DNA of 64,000 nt. Origin: Alkalinema sp. FACHB-956. Its GTDB lineage: Bacteria; Cyanobacteriota; Cyanobacteriia; Leptolyngbyales; Leptolyngbyaceae. Location of the stretch: positions 682,001-746,000 of the forward strand of contig NZ_JACJRC010000001.1 in the NCBI RefSeq assembly GCF_014697025.1, read 5' to 3'. This document shows, one piece after another, positions 16,738 through 25,272 of the stretch. The translations under genes and the position numbers were made by a program. Within the stretch, counting starts at the first letter, position 1, and each line of letters begins with the position of its first letter. Under the pieces are notes generated by a model, which had not been told where the DNA came from, searched no databases, and worked only from the letters and a program-made list of their open reading frames with translations.

Positions 16738-17586
16738 CTACAAAAGAGTCCCTGCGTGGGAGATAACCCGAAAACCGATATCGAGGTTGCGGTCGACGGC
16801 ATCGTACCTAATGCGAGAAGCAGAGCGACAATGCCTGGGAAGGTCGAACCAGGAGCCACCGCGCAGCACTCGTGGAGCATTCTCTGAAGCCTCTGAATTA
16901 CACCAGGCAGAGCCATTCACTGGAGCACCTTCATAGGTTTCATGCCAGTAATCTAAGCACCATTCCCAAACATTCCCATGCATATCGTACAAACCAAATG
17001 CATTCGCAATCTTGAACGAACCAACCGGGGTGGTTTTGTTACGAAATTCGCCTAGTTGACCTTGGCCATACTTACCGGAATAGGTTGTCTCACCCAATTT
17101 CCAATCCTGGGCTCGGTAATTGGCAATATCGGAACCGATCGTCTCTCCGAAATGAAAGGGCGTTGTGGTTCCAGCACGACAGGCATATTCCCATTGCGCT
17201 TCGCTGGGGAGACTATATTCCCGATCGCTGTATTTGGAAAGTCGCGCACAGAATTCAATCGCGTCGTGCCAGGAGACGCTTTCAACAGGATAGTGATTGC
17301 CTTCAAAGTAGGAGGGTTTGGGACTGAGCTTGCGATGGATCTGGGGAAGATGATCGGCTACGGCTTTCCATTGGGCTTGGGTGATGGGATATTTGCCCAT
17401 AAAGAAGGCGGGAACTGTGACGGTATGTTGGGGACTTTCGCACTCTTGGTGACCTTCCTCGGTGTCTGGGGAACCCATCAGGAAGCTGCCACCGGAAATG
17501 TAAACCATATCGATTCCTGGCCCTTGGGGAAGCGCCTGGGTGAAGTATTTGGCAGTGCCGGAGCGACGTTGGAGGACTAGAGCCAT
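16738..17586 (-). CDS. Stand-alone FGE/sulfatase-modifying-factor-like protein
   Basis: 282 aa, almost entirely one FGE-like (SUMF1/EgtB superfamily) domain. Its motifs are MVYISGGSFLMGSPDTEEG, FFMGKYPITQAQW, YPVESVSWHDAIEFCARLS, YSLPSEAQWEYACRAGTTT, FGLYDMHGNVWEWCLDYWHE, VLRGGSWFDLPRHCRSASR and LDIGFRVISHA. True formylglycine-generating enzymes need two copper-binding cysteines just after GGS (as in GGSYMC...C). Here this stretch reads GGSWFDLPRHC, so the pair is absent and the domain is probably non-catalytic or a ligand-binding relative. In bacterial conflict systems such domains are common accessory or effector parts. It is the last gene of module A, 33 bases after the TIR-FGE gene, to which it is closely related. 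Confidence 0.9.
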   Translation of the reverse strand: MALVLQRRSGTAKYFTQALPQGPGIDMVYISGGSFLMGSPDTEEGHQECESPQHTVTVPAFFMGKYPITQAQWKAVADHLPQIHRKLSPKPSYFEGNHYPVESVSWHDAIEFCARLSKYSDREYSLPSEAQWEYACRAGTTTPFHFGETIGSDIANYRAQDWKLGETTYSGKYGQGQLGEFRNKTTPVGSFKIANAFGLYDMHGNVWEWCLDYWHETYEGAPVNGSAWCNSEASENAPRVLRGGSWFDLPRHCRSASRIRYDAVDRNLDIGFRVISHAGTLL

Positions 17587-17619
17587 ACGTAAATTAGTTG
17601 CCTAATCAGTCAGTAGGGA

Positions 17620-18927
17620 CTACGAAAGAGTCTGCGCGTGGGAAATCACTCGAAAACCGATATCAGTGATACGGTAGTCAGCCCTGGCCCTAGAACGCGC
17701 AGCAGAGCGGCAATATCCCGGAAAATCATCCCAGGAACCACCACGCAACATCCTAGGAGTACTCTCAGAACCACCTACATCTATCCATGGAAAACTATCG
17801 GTCGGAGCCCCCTGATAGCTCTCATGCCAGTGATCAAAACACCATTCCCACACATTTCCATGCATATCATATAAGCCAAAAGCATTTGCAACCTTGAATA
17901 AACCTACTGTAGTGGTTTGCCGTCGGGATATGCCTTTGTGCCCCCGTCCATAAGCGTACTTCCCATCATAGTTTGCAATTGATGAATCAATCGTCTCTCC
18001 AAAATGAAAAGGCGTCGTTGTCCCCGCACGACAAGCATATTCCCATTGGGCTTCGCTAGGGAGGCTGTATTCTCGGTTTGTATAGCGGGAAAGTCGCCCA
18101 CAGAATTCGATCGCGTCATGCCAAGCAATCTGCTCGACAGGGCGATTGTCGCCTTTGAAGTTGGCAGGGTCAGGGTTTAGCTCACGATCAACAAGTTCCA
18201 ACCCCGCCACAAACTGCCACTGCGCCTGTGTCACTGGATACCGTCCCATGAAAAAGGAGGGAACTGTTACTGAATGCTGAGGCAACTCACAGGCATAGTA
18301 ATTCTGGTAGCCCTCTTCATCCAATACACTTATGAACTGTGCCTTTTCCGCCTCGGTTTGCCCCATCATAAAACTGCCCCCAGGAATCTGCACCATTTCC
18401 AGGGTCAGGGCATCTCCCAGCTTTTCAATATACCCTTGGGCTGTCTGTCGTTCCCTTATCTGAATCCAGCCTTGCTGCTGGGATTTGCCTGGAAAGGGCG
18501 GTTGAGGCTTGCGGAAGGGGGGCTTTGGGGGTGGCTGGAATGGAAGGGGCTGCACCTGAACTACTTCTAAAATCCATTGCTTAGCAGTGGTGCGATCGCA
18601 ATCCACCAGATTGACTGGAAATACGGCTCCAGCAACAGCACTCACATCACAGGATTCAACCACGATCGGTAAGACCCTGTGTTCTGAACTGGATAAAAAA
18701 CGTTCCTGCAATTCCAGCCAGTCAGATGATTCTGACTGCAAAAACCTTTGAGAATAAACTATGATCAGATGTTGCCCCGCAGGACGAAGCTCACCTGCCA
18801 CTCCACCCTGGGGCAATTCCACCGTATAGCCTTCAGCTTCCAGTACCCAGGCAATCCATTCCGCCCAAGGTCGATCGGCCTCCGCAAACCCCAAAGTAAA
18901 ATCCATCAGTTGTGTAATTGCAGCCAT
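17620..18927 (-). CDS. TIR-like domain fused to an FGE-like domain
   Basis: 435 aa from ATG 18927; a GTG at 18945 is an alternative but falls inside a repeat. Residues 1-130 resemble the TIR_2 type: DFTLGFAEADRPWAEWIAWV, LEAEGYTVELPQGG, QHLIIVYSQRFLQSESSDWL, HRVLPIVVESCDVSAV and FPVNLVDCD follow the fold strand by strand. The usual W-D before the second helix (as in QAWDF) is lost, so NADase activity is doubtful. A Pro-rich linker (QPPPKPPFRKPQPPFPGK) joins an FGE-like domain (about 170-435) with EMVQIPGGSFMMGQTEAEKA, YPVTQAQWQF, SLPSEAQWEYACRAGTTTPF and MLRGGSWDDFPGYCRSAARS. The FGE part lacks the catalytic cysteine pair. It lies between the vWA-FGE gene and the stand-alone FGE gene on one strand. 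Confidence 0.88.
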   Translation of the reverse strand: MAAITQLMDFTLGFAEADRPWAEWIAWVLEAEGYTVELPQGGVAGELRPAGQHLIIVYSQRFLQSESSDWLELQERFLSSSEHRVLPIVVESCDVSAVAGAVFPVNLVDCDRTTAKQWILEVVQVQPLPFQPPPKPPFRKPQPPFPGKSQQQGWIQIRERQTAQGYIEKLGDALTLEMVQIPGGSFMMGQTEAEKAQFISVLDEEGYQNYYACELPQHSVTVPSFFMGRYPVTQAQWQFVAGLELVDRELNPDPANFKGDNRPVEQIAWHDAIEFCGRLSRYTNREYSLPSEAQWEYACRAGTTTPFHFGETIDSSIANYDGKYAYGRGHKGISRRQTTTVGLFKVANAFGLYDMHGNVWEWCFDHWHESYQGAPTDSFPWIDVGGSESTPRMLRGGSWDDFPGYCRSAARSRARADYRITDIGFRVISHAQTLS

Positions 18928-18940
18928 AGGATTCAAAGAT

Positions 18941-18972
18941 TGCACGCGCTTCGCGCGAGGGTAAAGGGAAAA
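18941..18972 (+). repeat. Short GC-palindrome repeat, copy 2
   Basis: TGCACGCGCTTCGCGCGAGG followed by GTAAAGGGAAAA. It matches the element at 16671-16701. It lies between the end of the vWA-FGE gene and the start of the TIR-FGE gene. Confidence 0.75.
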
Positions 18973-19014
18973 CGCAGTAAAGAGCTACAAAAAAGCTACA
19001 CTTCGGAAAGCAAG

Positions 19015-21801
19015 CTACGCGCAGGAAATCACTCGAAAACCGAAGTTGATGTAGCGGTCGTCGGCATCGAATCCAAAGCGGGAGGTAGAGCAACAAAGCC
19101 TAGGATCGTCGCTCCAGGAGCCGCCACGCAAAATTCGTTGAGCATTCTCGAAAGACTCTGGATCAAGCCAAGCAGAGCCATTACCAGGAGCACCTCTGTA
19201 ATTCCAATGCCAGTTATCCAAGCACCATTCCCACACATTTCCATGCAGATCAAACAAACCAAATTCATTGGCATAGGAAAACTGTCCCACCGCAGTTGTC
19301 CCTGAATTTGCACGACCATAGTTCGCTAGTTCATTCGCAATCTCATCTCCACAGTGATATCGCGTCCGTGTTCCTGCTCGACAGGCATATTCCCACTCCG
19401 CCTCCGTCGGTAACCGATATTCTCTCCCCGTATATCGCGACAACCGCGCACAAAATTCCATAGCATCATGCCAGGAAACCTGTTCTACAGGTCGATTATC
19501 ACCTTTGAATCTGGCAGGGTCGGGATTTAGCTTACGATCTACGGATTCCATCTTTGCTACAAAGCGCCACTGCGCCTGCGTTACCGGGTATTTCCCCATC
19601 AAAAAGGGCGCAACCTTAACTGGATGAACCGGCTGTTCATCATATTCATGGCTTCCCATCAGAAACTGCCCCTCAGGAATCGCCACCATTTCCATCTCGA
19701 CAGTCATACCGCTGCCTTTACTCAGACGATTGACTTGAATAGTTTCAACATATTCCCAAGCAGCCGCTGGACGAGTCGTAATATGCTTTTGTCGATCTAC
19801 AGTCGCCACTTTAAACGTAAAGCGCCGCCAATTCAACTCCGCCAACGGATCTGGAACGTCCTCCAGTTCCGCCGCCTCACCCTGTTGGAACGTCAACAAC
19901 TCAAATTCAAACGTCTGAATCTCCGGTTCAGTCGTGCTGGATTCCTCAACATATTCCGCGATTTCAAACTCAAAATCGAGCAACCCCGCTAGAAAGCCAG
20001 CCTCAGCATCAATCTCCGTCGCCGTGCTCACCACCTGAAGCACATTCGCCGCCTGCTCCGCCCAATCCACATAATCCTTCCCCAACCGAGACAACACCTC
20101 CGGCATCACCCGCAACAACGGCAACAACTCTGCCTGCCGCACCGCCCCATCAAACTCCCGCCTCACCAGCAACGCCTGGAACCCCTTCACCGCCAGCCCC
20201 GCCCGACTCGCAAAATACTCCGACAACCGATCCAAAACCAACAACGACTCCGAAACCCGCACCATTTTCGCAAGCTCCGATCGTACCCCCGGCACAAACT
20301 CATACTCCAGTGGCTCACTCCCCGGAACCGCCCGAATCAACCCACTCATAAACACTTCCGCCGCATGCACCTGCCACGACTCCCGCAGCATCGTCTCCTG
20401 AATCAAATACACCACCGACAAACTCACCGGAGCCGCCGCCATCAACTGCACCAACCGCTTCGCCAACGGAGACGCCATCAAGAAAAAACGCCGCACCAAC
20501 AACGCCGCCCGCTCAGCCTCATTCTCCTCTTCATCCCCACTCCCAGCCAACGGCCCCTCCTGGCCCCGCACCACCCCATCAAACACAACCCCCATCGCAG
20601 CCTGATTCCCCACCCCCGCCAACATCCTGGCCCAGCGCTTCATCAAATACGGTTCCAACGCCATCACCGGCAACTTCACCACATTCCGCCCCAGCCCATC
20701 GTCCCCCGCCCGATCGCACCATTCCGTCCCCACAACCTCCAAATCCCCACCCGGCTGCGGCCTCCGCACCTGCACCCCCATCCCCACCTTCAGCGCCGTC
20801 CTGGGCCATAAATTCTCCGGCAATAGCTGAACCAGCGCGATCGGTTGTTGTTTCCCCCACGCTTGCAACAGCGGCAAAATCTCCCCCCCATACCAAACCG
20901 GCGAAACACAATCACTCACCAGCAAAATCAAGCGTCGCCCCGTCCGATCTACTAGCGACTTCGGTCGATTGCACTGCGTCGCCTGCCCACCCCACGCCTG
21001 CAACCCCCAGCGCCGCTGTATCCCCTCATCCAGAGCACCATCCTCCGCCCCAGACAACGCCTCCCCCCCAGACAGCGCCTTCAACTGCCACGTCCGCACA
21101 TTGCGAAACGCCCCTTCCCGCTCCAGCAACCGCCGAAACTCATCAATCAAATCCCGCCACAAAAACGTCGATTTCGACTCCTCAACCACCACATCCACTT
21201 CCAACCACCGCTCCAGCGCAGGCACCATCACCGGCCCATAAAACACCTGATTCGCCACCCGACTTTCAATCATCCGACAAGCCGTCGCCTCCTCATCGAT
21301 CGCCTGTTGATGCATCGACGCGATCAGACGTTTCAACACCCGCAAAGCGCGCGACAACTCCAACGCATTCCGCAACGCAGGAGCCGACGGAACAATAATG
21401 GGAATCGAATCGCGACCACTCCCCACGGTCTGCTTGCGTTCAGGGGGCGCAGGGGGCGGTGACGGAGAGGGTCGTGATGTATCCTCGTCCTCACTCTCCT
21501 CGATCGATGGCTCATTCTCCGCATTCCCAGACGGCAAAACGGCCTCCGCGATCGGCGAGGATGGCATTACCTCCTGCGTAGAGTTTGACGGTAAAGGCTC
21601 TGGTTCCGGAGGATCATCATTCAACGGCTTTTCCGCCTCTGCCATTTCCTGAAACGCTTCAGAAACTACAACTTCCGCCTTTGCAATCTGATCAACCAGC
21701 CAAAGACTTTCCGCCGCCGCCAACGCATCCCCATCCCAAACCGTCCCCAACAAAACCTGGGTCAACTGCTGGACTAGGGATGGCGACTCAGAAAGACTCA
21801 T
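19015..21801 (-). CDS. SAV_2336-type vWA protein fused to an FGE-like domain
   Basis: 928 aa. Residues 1-130 are acidic and Pro-rich. Residues about 140-420 match the SAV_2336 N-terminal region, a von Willebrand A-like domain: LEVDVVVEESKSTFLWRDLI, FRRLLEREGAFRNVRTWQL, RRLILLVSDCVSPVWYGGEI and PIALVQLLPENLWPRTALK. The metal-site DxSxS reads EESKS here. A helical middle (about 430-690) follows, with SPLAKRLVQLMAAAPVSLS typical of the family. Residues about 700-928 are an FGE-like domain (MVAIPEGQFLMGSHEYDEQP, YPVTQAQWRF, RLPTEAEWEYACRAGTRTRY, ILRGGSWSDDPRLCCSTSRF). In known systems the vWA and MoxR ATPase act together to gate an effector. It begins 6 bases after the MoxR stop. Confidence 0.92.
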   Translation of the reverse strand: MSLSESPSLVQQLTQVLLGTVWDGDALAAAESLWLVDQIAKAEVVVSEAFQEMAEAEKPLNDDPPEPEPLPSNSTQEVMPSSPIAEAVLPSGNAENEPSIEESEDEDTSRPSPSPPPAPPERKQTVGSGRDSIPIIVPSAPALRNALELSRALRVLKRLIASMHQQAIDEEATACRMIESRVANQVFYGPVMVPALERWLEVDVVVEESKSTFLWRDLIDEFRRLLEREGAFRNVRTWQLKALSGGEALSGAEDGALDEGIQRRWGLQAWGGQATQCNRPKSLVDRTGRRLILLVSDCVSPVWYGGEILPLLQAWGKQQPIALVQLLPENLWPRTALKVGMGVQVRRPQPGGDLEVVGTEWCDRAGDDGLGRNVVKLPVMALEPYLMKRWARMLAGVGNQAAMGVVFDGVVRGQEGPLAGSGDEEENEAERAALLVRRFFLMASPLAKRLVQLMAAAPVSLSVVYLIQETMLRESWQVHAAEVFMSGLIRAVPGSEPLEYEFVPGVRSELAKMVRVSESLLVLDRLSEYFASRAGLAVKGFQALLVRREFDGAVRQAELLPLLRVMPEVLSRLGKDYVDWAEQAANVLQVVSTATEIDAEAGFLAGLLDFEFEIAEYVEESSTTEPEIQTFEFELLTFQQGEAAELEDVPDPLAELNWRRFTFKVATVDRQKHITTRPAAAWEYVETIQVNRLSKGSGMTVEMEMVAIPEGQFLMGSHEYDEQPVHPVKVAPFLMGKYPVTQAQWRFVAKMESVDRKLNPDPARFKGDNRPVEQVSWHDAMEFCARLSRYTGREYRLPTEAEWEYACRAGTRTRYHCGDEIANELANYGRANSGTTAVGQFSYANEFGLFDLHGNVWEWCLDNWHWNYRGAPGNGSAWLDPESFENAQRILRGGSWSDDPRLCCSTSRFGFDADDRYINFGFRVISCA

Positions 21802-21807
21802 CGTTTC

Positions 21808-22818
21808 CTACTCATTCAACGCACTCAGCAACAACTGAATCAATGTTTCCTTCGTCTCTCCCTCCGGTGCCCGTTCCGCCGTCGTCAGATAAACCGCATT
21901 CAGCAACTGATCGGTCGCTAATTCCTTCTGCTCCCGATCGCGTTTCCTCACAAACTCCTGGATCAGCGCTGACACCTTGTCTGCATCGATCTGATCCCCC
22001 AAATGCCGCTGCACAATTTCATGCAATTCCCTTTCGCCATGCGTCTGCATCGTCAGCCGCAAACACCGCCGCAAAAACGGAGCCGGAAAATCACGCTCCC
22101 CATTACTGGTCATAATCACTAACGGAAACGCCGTACAACGAACAATACCATTGGGGACTTCGTAGGTGCGATCGTGCTCAAACGTTGGCTCCGTTGCATC
22201 ACTATAGGCCGTTGTCACCCTAACGTGCTGCATCGACTCTCCATCAATTTCCTTATCCTTAATTCTGGCCAACTCAGGAATCTCAAACCGCCCTTCTTCA
22301 AAGATATTGAGCAAGTCATTGGGCAAGTCAATATCACTTTTATCAATCTCATCAATCAACAACACTCGCGGTCGATCGCAGGGCATCAACGCCGTTCCCA
22401 AAGGGCCTAGCTGGATATAATCACCAATATTTTTCAAACTGCCCCCCTGCTCCTGGGCACGCCCGATCGCATCATAGCGATACAACCCATCCTTCAGCAT
22501 CGATCGGGTCGTAATCGGCCACTCCAGCACCTCCCCCAACCCCAACTCATAAGCCACCCGATAGGCCAACGAGGTTTTCCCTGTTCCCGGCTTACCCGTA
22601 ATCAACAGCGGACGGCGAAGATATAAAGCTGCATTCACCGCATCAATTTCCGGTTTTCTCGCCTTAAAGGTCATCCCACGCCGCTTCCGAGGCGAAATTT
22701 GAGGCTCCTCCCGATCGGGCTGATGAAACTGACGCCAACTGGGTGGCGGCGGTAACTGTTCAATTCGCTGCGGATCAGGTTCCCCGCTTCCCGTAAAAAT
22801 GTGCCAGTTACTCATCAT
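21808..22818 (-). CDS. MoxR-type AAA+ ATPase of the vWA-MoxR-VMAP system
   Basis: 336 aa. A 60-residue N-terminal extension (WHIFTGSGEPDPQRIEQLPP, Pro-rich) precedes the AAA core. Walker A is LLITGKPGTGKTSLAYRVA (near 75) and Walker B RVLLIDEIDKSDIDLPNDLL (near 155). Then come FEEGRFEIPEL, sensor 1 PLVIMTSNGERDFPAPFLRR and the arginine-finger region FLRRCLRL. This clade differs from the housekeeping MoxR at 7.8 kb and is the one found next to SAV_2336 and VMAP genes. The start ATGATGA overlaps the stop of the trypsin-VMAP gene by 3 bases, so the two are translationally coupled. All ATPase residues are intact. Confidence 0.95.
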   Translation of the reverse strand: MMSNWHIFTGSGEPDPQRIEQLPPPPSWRQFHQPDREEPQISPRKRRGMTFKARKPEIDAVNAALYLRRPLLITGKPGTGKTSLAYRVAYELGLGEVLEWPITTRSMLKDGLYRYDAIGRAQEQGGSLKNIGDYIQLGPLGTALMPCDRPRVLLIDEIDKSDIDLPNDLLNIFEEGRFEIPELARIKDKEIDGESMQHVRVTTAYSDATEPTFEHDRTYEVPNGIVRCTAFPLVIMTSNGERDFPAPFLRRCLRLTMQTHGERELHEIVQRHLGDQIDADKVSALIQEFVRKRDREQKELATDQLLNAVYLTTAERAPEGETKETLIQLLLSALNE

Positions 22819-24605
22819 CCCAAGCTCCGATTACTTAAATTTGCACTGTCATCCTCGATCGGGGGTAGCAGATGGGGGTTTTCCCAAAGAATGCCAATAT
22901 GACGACCGATCGAGCAGTTGGCACCACTCTTTAAAGCAGCACTCCGAGCTTGTTGAATCGCCAATGGCAAGGTCTTCACAGGGGTTCGCAAAATCGCCTC
23001 TAATTCCTGACGACAGTCTACCTCAGGGATGCTCTCCCGCAGCCATACCGCGATCGGATGGCCCGTCCGCAGCAGCAACGCAAAAACACTCCCCTTCCCA
23101 ACACGATCGGGACAGTCAGACAGTCGAAACCCCAAAGGCATCGCCGCCTTGGGCTGACAGATATTTAACGAGGCAAAGAGCGCCTTCACATCCAGACAGC
23201 CCTCTACTAAAACCTCAGAAGCTTGGTAATTGGCTTGCAAATCTTTATTTTGCCAATACTGTAGCCAGTCATCCCGTTTAGCATAGCCCATCGTTCGCTC
23301 AAGACTTCGCAGCACAACTCGATATTCTGCTTCCAAGGGCAGCGAAATACCAAATTCATCTTCAACTTCCCAGCGATCGATCGGCTCATCCAACAAATCC
23401 AACGGAACACAAAATTCAATCAGCGTATGACTCAAATCAACCGAGCTTTCCTGCATCCATCGACAAAACACATCGGCAATTTGATGTCGCTTAATGGCCT
23501 CCTCCGTTTGCCGCCATAGATCAAACCCTTCACAGTTCCTAACATCATAGAACTTGAAATCAGGAATTCGCCAAGCACTGACTTGATACCTATCCGCCAC
23601 TGGTTGAATCAGCACCAGCAAGTGAGCTTCAATCTCCCCCTGTTCCCGAGATCGCCTTTGTTCAGACTGCTGTGCAACATCCTTGACAGCTTGTTGATAA
23701 ATTCCATCAAAATTTTCTAAATATTGATTACACCAATTCTGAAATTGTTTTCTTAACGCATCATCAGAAAATTCTGAAAACGCTAAGAGATACGCAGAAA
23801 ACTTTGATAATACAATCTCAGAATCAACAGTATCTCCAAGTTCTAGCAGCAGCTGATCAAAAGACCAGTCCCCTTCCGATCGTATCCAGTTTTCAGGCAT
23901 TGCATAGTAATAAGCTTGCTCAATGATTTTTTTAGTAGCAGTTTGGGTTACATCCAACCCACAATGTAATATCACAATCCAAAACACATACTGCAACACT
24001 GAAGCAGAGATCATCTGTGCAAAGTCTTGATCAGGTGCCGTAAGCACTAGCATCCCCACAGCAGCTTGTTGCTCCCTATCCCACACAGGCGCACCACTAA
24101 AACCAGGCTGTAGTAATACACCCGCTTGGGCTTGATCATGAAGCTGCCATAACTCCCGTGCAGTTTTGCCTACAACAACAACCTCCGGAGAGATCGCAGA
24201 ATCGTTATATCCCTCCGGAAACCCCTTCAGCATCAATCGCGAGCTTGCACAATGCAGCTCTACGGGAATTGGACGAGCTTGGACAGGAATATTCGAGATC
24301 GGCTCCAGAACTGCAATATCTTGAAAGGCTGTATAGCAATCGATGGGTGCCCATCCCAGCACTCGGGTTTGCACGGAAGAACAGGAAACGATCGGTGACC
24401 GTGGCGCTAATGGGAAGTCCACGCTGATTTCTTGGCAAACTTCTGGTTTCTTACGCTCTGTTCGATCGCGCCTCAACGCATCATTCACCACATGGGCACA
24501 GGTGACAATGTAGCCCGGTGCAACCAAAAAACCGGCCCCAACGATCGCCCCATCGTCTCCATAAATCCTAACAAACGCCTGATCCAGCAACGCCTGATCG
24601 TCCAT
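22815..24605 (-). CDS. Trypsin-like protease fused to a VMAP domain
   Basis: 596 aa from ATG 24605. Residues 1-190 are a chymotrypsin-fold protease: GAGFLVAPGYIVTCAHVVND (His near 38), AFQDIAVLEPI (Asp near 95) and LLQPGFSGAPVWDREQQAAV (Ser near 168). The triad is complete and there is no signal peptide, so it acts in the cytoplasm. Residues about 190-330 are a helical middle. About 330-590 match the vWA-MoxR-associated protein C-terminal domain: LIEFCVPLDLLDEPIDRWEV, FGISLPLEAEYRVVLRSLER, DWLQYWQNK and PLGFRLSDCPDRVGKGS. In ternary vWA-MoxR-VMAP systems this protein is proposed to be the regulated centre, and the fused protease is a candidate effector. The preceding trypsin-co-occurring gene is 30 bases upstream. 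Confidence 0.92.
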   Translation of the reverse strand: MDDQALLDQAFVRIYGDDGAIVGAGFLVAPGYIVTCAHVVNDALRRDRTERKKPEVCQEISVDFPLAPRSPIVSCSSVQTRVLGWAPIDCYTAFQDIAVLEPISNIPVQARPIPVELHCASSRLMLKGFPEGYNDSAISPEVVVVGKTARELWQLHDQAQAGVLLQPGFSGAPVWDREQQAAVGMLVLTAPDQDFAQMISASVLQYVFWIVILHCGLDVTQTATKKIIEQAYYYAMPENWIRSEGDWSFDQLLLELGDTVDSEIVLSKFSAYLLAFSEFSDDALRKQFQNWCNQYLENFDGIYQQAVKDVAQQSEQRRSREQGEIEAHLLVLIQPVADRYQVSAWRIPDFKFYDVRNCEGFDLWRQTEEAIKRHQIADVFCRWMQESSVDLSHTLIEFCVPLDLLDEPIDRWEVEDEFGISLPLEAEYRVVLRSLERTMGYAKRDDWLQYWQNKDLQANYQASEVLVEGCLDVKALFASLNICQPKAAMPLGFRLSDCPDRVGKGSVFALLLRTGHPIAVWLRESIPEVDCRQELEAILRTPVKTLPLAIQQARSAALKSGANCSIGRHIGILWENPHLLPPIEDDSANLSNRSLG

Positions 24606-24635
24606 CAATCCCTATCCACTCGTACACTGAAGACC

Positions 24636-24974
24636 TCAGTCTTGCTTCCACTTCAAGGTCACTTCAAAGTTCACTTCTCCACCAACAGAGGCAAAAATCA
24701 CATCCGTCCCCGCCGTCAGCTTCAGCCCAAATTTGACCTCGACTTCATTGGCATCCTTCGTCAGCCCGGAACGCAAGCGATCGACCACCTGCTTAGTCAC
24801 GGGTTGCACCACGCGCAGCGCTTCATCTAAGGTTTTGCTAGCTTCCACAGCCAAATCTTTGGCAGACCGTCCAGATAAAGAAGGCCCAGTACCAGTTCCC
24901 GATGAAACATCCTCCACTTCAAAAAAATAAGGTGTTCCATCATCTAGGTGAAATTTAAGTAACCGCTTTGTCAT
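24636..24974 (-). CDS. Trypsin-co-occurring domain protein (CU044_2847 type)
   Basis: 112 aa. A beta-hairpin N-terminus (MTKRLLKFHLDDGTPYFFEV) precedes a helix (DLAVEASKTLDEALRVVQPV) and a beta sandwich-like C-terminus with VEVKFGLKLTAGTDVIFASV and GEVNFEVTLKW. The last part (KFG-KL-AG-DVIF, G-VNFEVTLKW) is the signature of the small family that occurs next to trypsin-like proteases in conflict operons. It is first in module A, 31 bases ahead of the trypsin-VMAP gene. Role unknown; it may bind or hold the protease inactive (inference). Confidence 0.88.
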   Translation of the reverse strand: MTKRLLKFHLDDGTPYFFEVEDVSSGTGTGPSLSGRSAKDLAVEASKTLDEALRVVQPVTKQVVDRLRSGLTKDANEVEVKFGLKLTAGTDVIFASVGGEVNFEVTLKWKQD

Positions 24975-25165
24975 AGAAAATCTGCAATAACTATTACTTA
25001 GAATCTTGGCGCGATCGCTTGATTATCCTTTTGCCAATGATTCTAACTGCCAAAATTACGGATAGATACACCTAATCCAGATATTTTCCTGAACCCATTC
25101 ATCAAAACTTGTCAGCCACCACACAAGTAACTGCATGTGAATAATAGCTAAAAGATTCTCTTAAA

Positions 25166-25236
25166 AGCGGGCACCGGGAATCGAACCCGGATCAATAGCT
25201 TGGAAGGCTATGGTTTTACCACTAAACTATGCCCGC
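25166..25236 (-). tRNA. tRNA-Gly (anticodon UCC)
   Basis: The 71-nt minus-strand sequence folds as a cloverleaf. The acceptor arm GCGGGCA pairs with TGCCCGC, the D-loop is AGTTTAGTGGTAAAAC, and the anticodon arm is ATAGC-CTTCCAA-GCTAT with anticodon TCC. The T arm is CCGGG-TTCGAAT-CCCGG, and a discriminator T fits glycine. The CCA end is not encoded. It lies about 190 bases upstream of the start of module A. Confidence 0.96.
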
Positions 25237-25272
25237 AGACTTTTGTTATCTTAGCACAACTTTTTGTAATGT

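Noticed and set aside
20365-20811. 148-codon His/Pro/Arg-rich plus-strand frame
   Set aside because: Complement of the vWA-FGE gene; low complexity, no start context.
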